Shown here piece after piece: positions 49,613 to 55,395 of a stretch of 55,395 nt of DNA. This DNA is from Lachnospiraceae bacterium. Lineage in GTDB: Bacteria > Bacillota > Clostridia > Lachnospirales > Lachnospiraceae. The stretch spans positions 1 to 55,395 of the forward strand of contig CAAGDV010000035.1 in the NCBI GenBank assembly GCA_900768755.1, given 5' to 3'. Each line of letters begins with the position of its first letter. Within the stretch, counting starts at the first letter, position 1. Both the position numbers and the translations under genes were made by a program. Below the pieces are notes generated by a model. The model searched no databases, was not told the DNA's origin, and saw only the letters and a list, made by a program, of their open reading frames with translations.

Positions 49613-50758
49613 TTATTTGTCATAATCATCAAGAAAATGATGTTTTCCGTTTCCGTCCTTATATGCAATTATCGTACTGAGGTTAACATTCTCCACACTT
49701 TTGAAAATATTGCCTTCAACAAAAGGATTGGTCTTCTTAAGCTCTTTTATAAGAGTCTTGACTTCCTGACGCTTTGAAGTGCTGCTTTTGTCCGTACCGC
49801 AGGTTGTGCAGTTGTCCGTAAAACGGCACGCACACTGAATAAAACCAAGTCTGTTGTAATCGCGCCACGCTTTGATGCTGTCCTCCCGGATAAGATACAT
49901 CGGTCTGATAAGCTCCATATTGCCGAAATTGGTGCTGTGAAGCTTGGGCATCATGGTCTGCACCTGCGCACCGTACAGCATTCCCATCAGTATTGTCTCG
50001 ATAACATCATCATAGTGGTGTCCGAGGGCAATCTTGTTGCAGCCGAGCTGCTCTGCCATATAATAGAGATGCCCCCTTCTCATGCGTGCGCACAGATAGC
50101 ACGGTGACTTTTCAATCGTGTACACCGCGTCAAAAATATTTGTCTCAAAAATCTTTATGGGAATATCAAGTCTTTGGGCGTTGCTCTTTATAATCGCAAG
50201 ATTATCCTCGCTGTATCCCGGATTCATGACGATGAACTCTGTCTCAAAATTGACCTTGCGGTGCCTGTGCAGTTCCTGAAAAAGCTTTGCCATGAGCATG
50301 GAATCCTTGCCGCCTGAGATGCACACTGCTATCCTGTCGCCCTCTTTGACAAGCTCATACTCTTTGATTGCCTTTGTAAACTGGCACCAGATGTTGCTGT
50401 GGAATTTTTTGCGGATGCTCTCCTCAATCTCTTTTGCACTCTTACGACCCGAGTCATCGGTAGTCGCAACATCAAGCACCCAGTTAAGATATCCTCCCGG
50501 AATGTGTCTCGCTACAATGCCTTTGTCAGAAAGCCACTTTACGGTCTCCCCGCTCACTTCACCTCTTTTACAGTACAAAAACAGACTCCTGTCCGTATAA
50601 TCCCCAAAAGTCTCCCTAAAAACAACTTCGGGCACATTGATTGCGCCCGGAAGATGTCCGTATGAAAAAGATGTCTCATCGCGAAGGTCGATAAGATAGT
50701 AGCCCCGATGGTCGAGTTTTAATATCTCCTCGACACTGATTTCATACCGTGTATCCAT
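49613..50758 (-). CDS. Rhodanese-TtcA fusion (tRNA 2-thiolation enzyme)
   Basis: A 381-residue two-domain protein. Residues ~1-105 form a rhodanese domain with the active loop YCKRGEVSG (catalytic Cys present). Residues ~130-381 form a TtcA/TilS-like adenylating domain with the PP-loop VCISGGKDSML, the CYLC pair in SPCYLCARMRRG, and CRFTDNCTTCGTDK, cysteines that in TtcA hold an Fe-S cluster. It may thiolate cytidine-32 of tRNA, with its own rhodanese supplying sulfur. The ATG at 50758 directly follows the GH113 stop. The exact target base is inferred from family. Confidence 0.85.
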   Translation of the reverse strand: MDTRYEISVEEILKLDHRGYYLIDLRDETSFSYGHLPGAINVPEVVFRETFGDYTDRSLFLYCKRGEVSGETVKWLSDKGIVARHIPGGYLNWVLDVATTDDSGRKSAKEIEESIRKKFHSNIWCQFTKAIKEYELVKEGDRIAVCISGGKDSMLMAKLFQELHRHRKVNFETEFIVMNPGYSEDNLAIIKSNAQRLDIPIKIFETNIFDAVYTIEKSPCYLCARMRRGHLYYMAEQLGCNKIALGHHYDDVIETILMGMLYGAQVQTMMPKLHSTNFGNMELIRPMYLIREDSIKAWRDYNRLGFIQCACRFTDNCTTCGTDKSSTSKRQEVKTLIKELKKTNPFVEGNIFKSVENVNLSTIIAYKDGNGKHHFLDDYDK

Positions 50759-50759
50759 A

Positions 50760-51731
50760 TTACTGCCTCGTATACCACTTCTTAAGCGTGCTCTCGGCAA
50801 GCTTCCCGTAAATCGTAAAATCCCTGTCGTCTTTTGCTTCCTCCGGTGACGGCATGTACGCTTTCCAATCCCACCAGAAATATCCGGCAAACCAGTCGAT
50901 ATCCCAGGTTGCCTCCATGGCGGTCTCATAGAAATCCGACTGTTCCTTCTCGTCAATCGGAAGCTCCGGTCTGTCGTGGAAATCCCACGGATACGCCGTG
51001 CAGCCCTGCTCATTGCGCACGCCTATCTCCGCAAACATAATTGGTCTTCGGTATTTGTCATGGCAGGCGCGAAGGCGCTCAACAACCTTTGCCCAGTTAG
51101 CGCGCATGGTGTCAGCATCCCTATGCACACCGTCCGTAACCGGGTAATATGCAGAAATACCTATGATATCAACGGCCTCAAGCCATGGGAATCTAAGCTC
51201 GTCGCCGTGATTAATATTATGCATAACTATTCCGTGATAGACTTTTCTTACTTTTGAAATCATATCCACACAGCGCTCTGCCTGCTTGTCCATTCCCGCC
51301 ATCTCACAGCCCGTACAAAGCATCTCACAGCCGAGTTTCTCTGCCATATCAGCATAATAAAGCATAAATCTGTTATATGACGCAAACCATTTTTCCCAGT
51401 AATTGACTCCCTCCTCAGTGGGAAAATCAATTCTTGCGCGCCAGGAATTGTCAAGACAGTTAACCATGGGCTTAAGACAGACCTTAAGTCCCAGCGAATG
51501 CGCTTTTCTGACGGCAAACGCAATCTCCTCATCCGTCTGGGTCCTGCCGTACAGCGAAAAAATCACCGTGCTGGCAAAGGTCTCCTGCCAGCCGTTGACT
51601 GTAATGCATATCCAGTCCAGTCCGTTGGACGCCAGCCTCTCCATCGACTGCTCGCCGTTGTGACTCATTATCTCTCCCGGGCGCGAAAAAAATCCCCAGG
51701 TAAATCCTTTACAAAAAACATCCCTGTTCAT
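50760..51731 (-). CDS. GH113-like glycoside hydrolase, intracellular
   Basis: A 323-residue TIM-barrel protein resembling family GH113 (beta-mannanase type). The start FCKGFTWGFFSRPGE matches the family, and the two expected catalytic glutamates are in MLCTGCEMAG (acid/base) and PIMFAEIGV (nucleophile). There is no signal peptide, so it acts in the cytosol on imported oligosaccharides or a glycoside. It sits three bases after the PurF-like gene and one base before the TtcA fusion, an odd context for a carbohydrate enzyme. Substrate and even activity are unproven. Confidence 0.82.
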   Translation of the reverse strand: MNRDVFCKGFTWGFFSRPGEIMSHNGEQSMERLASNGLDWICITVNGWQETFASTVIFSLYGRTQTDEEIAFAVRKAHSLGLKVCLKPMVNCLDNSWRARIDFPTEEGVNYWEKWFASYNRFMLYYADMAEKLGCEMLCTGCEMAGMDKQAERCVDMISKVRKVYHGIVMHNINHGDELRFPWLEAVDIIGISAYYPVTDGVHRDADTMRANWAKVVERLRACHDKYRRPIMFAEIGVRNEQGCTAYPWDFHDRPELPIDEKEQSDFYETAMEATWDIDWFAGYFWWDWKAYMPSPEEAKDDRDFTIYGKLAESTLKKWYTRQ

Positions 51732-51734
51732 CCG

Positions 51735-53141
51735 TCATTCCTTTCCGTTCCAGCAATAGGTACAAAGCTTGCACTCCGGCAGCCCCACCGCCTCAATCAT
51801 ATCGTCAAGTCTGTGGAAGCGAAGTGTGGTAAAATTGAGTTTCTTCCTGATCTCTTCAACCATTCTGTCGTATTTTGGAGAATTGTAATCCGCATACTCC
51901 TTAAGTACCTCATCAGTTACCTCTCCTCCCTCAAGCTCACTTATCACTTTTCTCGTAATAAGCTCCATCTCCGAGTTGGACCTTGAGAAATTAAGGTATT
52001 TGCAGCCGTATACGAGCGGAGGGCAGGCAGGTCTTATGTGAACCTCCGTTGCGCCGCACTCATACAGGAATTCTGTTGTCTCCCTAAGCTGAGTTCCCCT
52101 TACAATTGAATCGTCTATGAGCAAAAGGCTTTTGCCCTCTATAAGGTCATGCACCGGCAAAAGCTTCATCTTGGCAATGAGATTGCGCTGTTTCTGGATT
52201 GTCGGCATAAAAGAGCGCGGCCAGGTCGGCGTGTATTTGATAAACGGTCTCGAAAACGGCACTCCCGACGCATTGGCATATCCGATTGCATGGGCAGTTC
52301 CCGAATCCGGAACCCCGGCAACAATATCGGGCTTCACATTGTCTCTTTTGGCAAGGAGTTCCCCGCATCTGTAGCGCATCTGTTCAACATTGATTCCCTC
52401 ATAGGTTGATGACGGATAACCGTAATATATCCAGAGGAAGGTACATATCTTCATGTCCGCTCCCGGGGCAACAAGTGTCCTCATTGAGTCGCTGTCAATA
52501 ATAGCGACCTCGCCGGGGCCTAATTCCTTATACGTCGTATATCCGAGATTAAGAAATGAGAAGCTCTCAAAAGCCGCACAGAAAGCGCCGTCCTTTTTGC
52601 CGATTACAATCGGCGTCCTTCCCATCTTATCTCTTGCACAGTAAATTCCTAGCGGGGTCAGAATAAGCATTGACATTGAACCCTCAATTATCTCCTGCGC
52701 ATACCTGATACCGTCTATGAAATTCTCTTTCTGATTAATGATTGATGCCACAAGCTCGGTAGAATTAATCTCACCGTTGCTCATCTGGAAGAAATGAGTG
52801 TTATGCTCAAGTATCTCGGAGATAATCTGCTCCGAATTGTTAATCTTTCCGACCGTAGCTATGGCAAAACTTCCGTGATGCGAGCGTACAAGTATCGGCT
52901 GTGCCTCATAATCCGAAATGCAGCCGATTCCGTACTGTCCGTGCATTGAATTGGCTTCCTTTTCAAATTTCGTTCTGAAAGGCGAATTCTCTATCTTATG
53001 GATTGATTTCTCAAATCCAGTCTCGGCATCATACACAGCCATTCCCGCACGCCTTGTGCCGAGATGTGAATGATAGTCCGTTCCAAAAAACAAATCAAAT
53101 ACGCAATCTTCTTTAGATGCTACTCCAAAAAAGCCACCCAT
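51735..53141 (-). CDS. PurF-like amidophosphoribosyltransferase without glutaminase Cys
   Basis: A 468-residue PurF paralogue. The phosphoribosyltransferase half is intact: the PRPP loop LLLIDDSIVRGTQLRE, PDSGTAHAIGYA, and Fe-S cysteines in KICTFLWIYYGYP, RPACPPLVYGCKY and ECKLCTYCWNGKE. The N-terminal glutaminase half begins MGGFFG where PurF has the nucleophile in MCGIFG, and the glutamine-site Arg/Asn motifs are altered. It should not release ammonia from glutamine. It may use free ammonia, another amine, or have a regulatory role. It is first in a tight three-gene unit. Confidence 0.88.
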   Translation of the reverse strand: MGGFFGVASKEDCVFDLFFGTDYHSHLGTRRAGMAVYDAETGFEKSIHKIENSPFRTKFEKEANSMHGQYGIGCISDYEAQPILVRSHHGSFAIATVGKINNSEQIISEILEHNTHFFQMSNGEINSTELVASIINQKENFIDGIRYAQEIIEGSMSMLILTPLGIYCARDKMGRTPIVIGKKDGAFCAAFESFSFLNLGYTTYKELGPGEVAIIDSDSMRTLVAPGADMKICTFLWIYYGYPSSTYEGINVEQMRYRCGELLAKRDNVKPDIVAGVPDSGTAHAIGYANASGVPFSRPFIKYTPTWPRSFMPTIQKQRNLIAKMKLLPVHDLIEGKSLLLIDDSIVRGTQLRETTEFLYECGATEVHIRPACPPLVYGCKYLNFSRSNSEMELITRKVISELEGGEVTDEVLKEYADYNSPKYDRMVEEIRKKLNFTTLRFHRLDDMIEAVGLPECKLCTYCWNGKE

Positions 53142-53172
53142 AATTGTCCTCCAAAAGATATTTTTATTGACC

Positions 53173-53210
53173 GGTATAATTGTTTCTAAATAACCTAACC
53201 ATTATACCAG
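53173..53210 (-). promoter_or_regulatory. PurF-like gene promoter with inverted repeat
   Basis: A perfect TATAAT (minus strand, 53201-53206) preceded by TGG forms an extended -10; no good -35 is seen. The -10 is part of an 8-bp inverted repeat, GGTATAAT/ATTATACC (53173-53180 and 53201-53208), which could be an operator. Confidence 0.5.
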
Positions 53211-53303
53211 AACATCTTACCACAAAAAGACATATTAGCACAATGATTTTTTAGCAAGCAGACGATATAAGCTAGCGTAAAATTTTATTCGGATTAAATC
53301 AGC

Positions 53304-53324
53304 ACCACCCGTCTAACGGGTGGT
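53304..53324. repeat. IS right-end hairpin
   Basis: ACCACCCGT and ACGGGTGGT arms flank a 3-base loop, followed by TTG. It lies downstream of tnpA and is the partner of the hairpin at 53986-54002. Confidence 0.7.
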
Positions 53325-53437
53325 TTGCTCTGCGGCTATAAGCCTTTGTTACCGGCCAGCGCCTAAAGAGCTGGCTTTCACTTCGTTCAAGCCATATCGT
53401 CTTTGCCGCTTTCGCCACCCCTATAAGGGGTTAGTTA

Positions 53438-53899
53438 CTACTTGCCACCCCTAAAGGGGTCTTCATACTCTTTCACACTCAGTTTATCGAGGGCTATATC
53501 TGCCGTTTCTTGTTCCTGAATGTATTTCTTTATTGTTTCTTCATTCAGTCCCACTGTACTTACATAATAGCCCTCTGCCCAAAAGTGACGATTTCCAAAC
53601 TTGTACTTTAAGTTTGCATGTTTATCGAATATCATCAACGCACTCTTTCCCTTCAGATATCCCATAAAACTCGACACACTGATTTTGAGCGGTATGCTTA
53701 CCAGCATATGAACATGATCCGGCATCAGATGTCCTTCTATAATCTCCACTCCCTTGTATCCGCACAACTGTTTTATGATATCTCTGATATTTTCTTTGTA
53801 TTGATTATAGACAATTTTTCGCCTATACTTAGGTGTGAACACTATGTGGTACTTACACATCCACTTGGTGTGTGCTAAACTATTTGCCTTTTTGGCCAT
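53438..53899 (-). CDS. tnpA: IS200/IS605-family transposase TnpA
   Basis: A 153-residue Y1 HUH transposase that moves single-stranded DNA. The HUH pair is in MPDHVHMLVSIP and the catalytic tyrosine in the YYVSTVG segment of the last helix. WMCKYHIVFTPKYRRKI at the start is the family signature. Length is normal, so the element may be active. The ATG at 53899 has AAGGTGA five bases upstream. Folded leader sequences often limit its expression in this family. Confidence 0.93.
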   Translation of the reverse strand: MAKKANSLAHTKWMCKYHIVFTPKYRRKIVYNQYKENIRDIIKQLCGYKGVEIIEGHLMPDHVHMLVSIPLKISVSSFMGYLKGKSALMIFDKHANLKYKFGNRHFWAEGYYVSTVGLNEETIKKYIQEQETADIALDKLSVKEYEDPFRGGK

Positions 53900-53985
53900 T
53901 AAAATCACCTTTCCTTTCGTTATAAATTGGCTTGAACAACCTCATTATAACGGAAAGGTGATTTTTTTGTATAACATACACCGCG

Positions 53986-54002
53986 CACCCGCATAGCGGG
54001 TG
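53986..54002. repeat. IS left-end hairpin
   Basis: CACCCGC (53986-53992) and GCGGGTG (53996-54002) form a 7-bp hairpin with a 3-base loop, followed by GTTTAT. It lies upstream of tnpA and is related in sequence to the hairpin at 53304-53324. Confidence 0.7.
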
Positions 54003-54013
54003 GTTTATATTTC

Positions 54014-54027
54014 GCACGCATGCGTGC
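54014..54027. repeat. 14-base perfect palindrome
   Basis: GCACGCATGCGTGC, fully self-complementary, lies about ten bases outside the IS left-end hairpin. It may be part of the element boundary or of the target. Confidence 0.6.
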
Positions 54028-54485
54028 TCAACAGGGTCATGCCCCGCATAATAAGTAAGGCAGTCCTTGACAGATGTCAGAGGACTGCCTAAAGGAATCA
54101 CCTAAGAGGACTAAGCCGGATTCTGCACAGATGCACAGATGGGCGAATCGAACTTGCAAAAGGAAAGAATATGGGGTAAAGTAGAACCACAAGTCATTGC
54201 CTGATACTTTATCAGCGCATCACAGGTGAACTCTAACCTATTAAATCCGAAGCTAAATTTACGCAACCGACGATATTTGACGATATTGACACTCAACTTT
54301 ATAAGTAATATAATTAACGTGAAAATACGAATACAATGTAACAGCTGCATCGGGAATAATTAAAGGGGGAATGAATAATTGCACGCAGGGCATTTTCATT
54401 TTTGTAACTTGTGTGGATAAAATCCTAATGGGATAATTTGCCACATAATAACAACTTTTACTGATTACTTTTTGATTGTATATTA
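54028..54485. other. Gene-free stretch between IS and protease
   Basis: No convincing coding region. A strong hairpin, GGCAGTCC/GGACTGCC with an inner TGACA/TGTCA helix, lies at 54059-54089. Just beside it, the minus strand at about 54105-54125 reads GCAGAATCCGGCTTAG, which resembles the 3' end of RNase P RNA, but the conserved core of that RNA is absent. The rest (54200-54485) is AT-rich, with no clear promoter for the protease gene. Confidence 0.5.
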
Positions 54486-55154
54486 ATGGGAACCATGAGA
54501 AAAAAATTTAAACTACTACTGATAATATTGGCATCAATGGTTATGTGTGTTAATATCAACTGCGTATCTGCTCATGATCAGGACTATTTAAGCGGGTTTT
54601 ATTCAAACACAGCATCACCTAACCAGACAAATTTAAAATTCAGAATTGCCCAATCGGCACAGACTAACGTGCTTACATCTTCATTGTATGAGCATGCAAA
54701 GGATTGGAACAACAAACATTGTTCATCCTGCACTCATATTAAGGTATCGGAGATTATTCTTCCGCCTGATTATGTTCCAGATATGTCTGGATACTGTTGG
54801 GTTTACGGTAAAGATTTAAGATCTCGTGATATAGGTGGAGAATTGATTGCATACGATGCAAATGGAAATGTTACTTCTGCAACAGCTACATGGTATGATA
54901 TTGAAATTGTAATTAACAATGTTTCATCTTACTTTTCATATAATGCAACTGCAATGCAGAAAACCTTTGTCCATGAGGTTGGGCATGCATTAAAGTTAGC
55001 ACATCCCTCAACGCAGCCATCGTATATGGGGCATCCTTATGCCGGATTGCCCAATGCGATAATGAATCAGGGTATGCCCGATTCCACTTGTGTATCCAGT
55101 ACAATTACAGCGCATGACATATCCAATTTAAGAGCAAAATGGGGAGGTAATTAG
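54486..55154 (+). CDS. Matrixin-like secreted zinc metalloprotease
   Basis: A 222-residue exported protein. A signal peptide (MRKKFKLLLIILASMVM..., cleavage near VSA-HD) is followed by a metzincin catalytic domain. The zinc site HEVGHALKLAH fits HExxHxxxxxH, with Lys where metzincins usually have Gly. A downstream AIMNQGM supplies the Met-turn. Length suggests a catalytic domain with no propeptide. An alternative ATG at 54495 has GGGA upstream; neither start has a strong ribosome site. Its AT-rich codons differ from the rest of the window, and it lies beside an IS, suggesting acquisition. Confidence 0.82.
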   Translation: MGTMRKKFKLLLIILASMVMCVNINCVSAHDQDYLSGFYSNTASPNQTNLKFRIAQSAQTNVLTSSLYEHAKDWNNKHCSSCTHIKVSEIILPPDYVPDMSGYCWVYGKDLRSRDIGGELIAYDANGNVTSATATWYDIEIVINNVSSYFSYNATAMQKTFVHEVGHALKLAHPSTQPSYMGHPYAGLPNAIMNQGMPDSTCVSSTITAHDISNLRAKWGGN

Positions 55155-55158
55155 AATT

Positions 55159-55395
55159 ATGCGTAAAATTTTTATACTACTTTCAATACTTGGCATAATA
55201 AGTCTAACAGCATGTTCTCGCAACACAACAGGTGAGGAGAACAAAACTTCTGCCAATAATACCATAGAGGAGAGCGCGACAAAGGATCCCAACGCGCTGA
55301 TGGTGGAATACAATGGCGAACAGTATGAAGTTGCTTTTACCATGTTCGATATGAAGGTGTACAACAGCTTCGAAGAGCTTAACAATACAGCTGAA
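55159..55395 (+). CDS. Predicted lipoprotein, truncated by the window end
   Basis: The first 79 residues of a lipoprotein. A signal sequence MRKIFILLSILGIISLTA is followed by Cys (lipobox LTAC). A Thr/Asn/Glu-rich linker comes next, then VEYNGEQYEVAFTMFDMK, which begins a folded domain that continues past the window. GGGGAGG lies upstream, inside the protease stop region, so the two genes form one transcript. Function is unknown. Confidence 0.75.
   Translation, partial: MRKIFILLSILGIISLTACSRNTTGEENKTSANNTIEESATKDPNALMVEYNGEQYEVAFTMFDMKVYNSFEELNNTAE

Larger units (their letters stand above)
53290..54010 (-). mobile_element. IS200-type insertion sequence (tnpA only)
   Basis: The tnpA gene is flanked by subterminal hairpins of related sequence: ACCACCCGT/ACGGGTGGT at 53304-53324 and CACCCGC/GCGGGTG at 53986-54002. 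More hairpins (GCCAGC/GCTGGC, CCCCT/AGGGG repeats) lie between the tnpA stop and the 53304 hairpin. These are the single-strand recognition structures expected of the IS200/IS605 family. No tnpB is present. The ends are approximate, since IS200 elements have no terminal inverted repeats or target duplication. Confidence 0.75.

Noticed and set aside
50759..51013. N-terminal extension of the rhodanese-TtcA protein
   Set aside because: The extra ~85 residues are Arg-rich, run through the GH113 gene in another frame, and precede a natural ATG at 50758 directly after the GH113 stop.
53290..54010. A CRISPR array, because of repeated CCACCCC/AGGGG blocks
   Set aside because: The blocks are short hairpin arms around one tnpA gene, not regularly spaced repeats with unique spacers.
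54111..54350. A 79-residue minus-strand reading frame
   Set aside because: No ribosome site, unusual residue mix and overlap with the hairpin/RNA-like sequence; it looks like translation of non-coding DNA.
54105..54480. A complete RNase P RNA gene on the minus strand
   Set aside because: Only the final ~16 bases look right; the conserved GAGGAAAGTCC block and central motifs are not found in the 370 bases upstream. Kept only as a possible remnant.
54457..54484. A promoter TTTACT-N16-TATATT for the protease gene
   Set aside because: The -10 would end next to the start codon, leaving no leader; the real promoter is probably further upstream and was not identified.

Overview
The window is a continuous stretch of chromosome from a member of the Clostridia, most likely family Lachnospiraceae. 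This is inferred from gene content and order. The uvrC-hprK-ROK kinase-murB-rapZ-whiA-HPr-like-dnaE-pfkA block, a DUF4317 protein, a DUF3737 protein, a FliB-type flagellin methylase, strong purine-rich ribosome sites and SigA-type promoters with 17-base spacers are all typical of that group. No rRNA or tRNA gene was found. Most of the window is ordinary chromosome; only the last ~2 kb looks mobile or acquired.

Region 1 (1-8.8 kb, all minus strand) holds housekeeping units: greA-lysS with its own promoter; a small membrane protein-birA-small protein-dusB unit; argF behind two adjacent arginine boxes; an NfeD/SPFH membrane pair; and an SH3/SleB-type cell wall hydrolase. Region 2 (8.8-23.8 kb, minus) is a very tight run of 12 genes from ftsH to an rRNA/tRNA methyltransferase. 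It covers proteolysis, purine salvage, repair (uvrC), carbon signalling (hprK and an HPr-like protein without the phosphorylatable histidine), glucokinase, cell wall (murB, rapZ, whiA), replication (dnaE) and glycolysis (pfkA).

Region 3 (23.9-36.4 kb) has a lipid-linked oligosaccharide flippase (+), DegV and FliB (-), a DUF4317 protein (+), and then a minus-strand unit that starts at an ABC-F ATPase. That unit runs through a 45-residue membrane peptide, a GNAT acetyltransferase and a DUF3737 beta-helix protein to an EAL-domain c-di-GMP phosphodiesterase and a small (p)ppGpp synthetase. Upstream lie bioY, with a BirA-type operator across its -35 box, and a lipoprotein. Region 4 (36.5-46.1 kb) has a zinc-ribbon membrane protein plus a TPM-domain protein, a GH31 glucosidase, and a two-component system divergent from an ABC-2 exporter of one ATPase and two permeases, an architecture like linearmycin resistance systems.

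Region 5 (46.1-53.1 kb, minus) has a small protein coupled to nth, a metal efflux operon (HMA chaperone, P-type ATPase, ArsR regulator) behind a textbook SmtB/CadC-type operator, and a three-gene unit of a PurF paralogue with a dead glutaminase site, an intracellular GH113-like hydrolase and a rhodanese-TtcA fusion. Region 6 (53.2 kb to the end) has a tnpA-only IS200-type element, an unexplained gene-free stretch, and an AT-rich pair: a matrixin-like secreted protease and a truncated lipoprotein.

The most unusual signal is a pair of related, ~120-base, multi-stem RNA elements (40788-40908 and 46004-46127). Each fills the gap between convergent genes, shares conserved internal bases, and keeps its outer stem by compensating changes. 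Together they look like a dispersed structured-RNA/terminator family.
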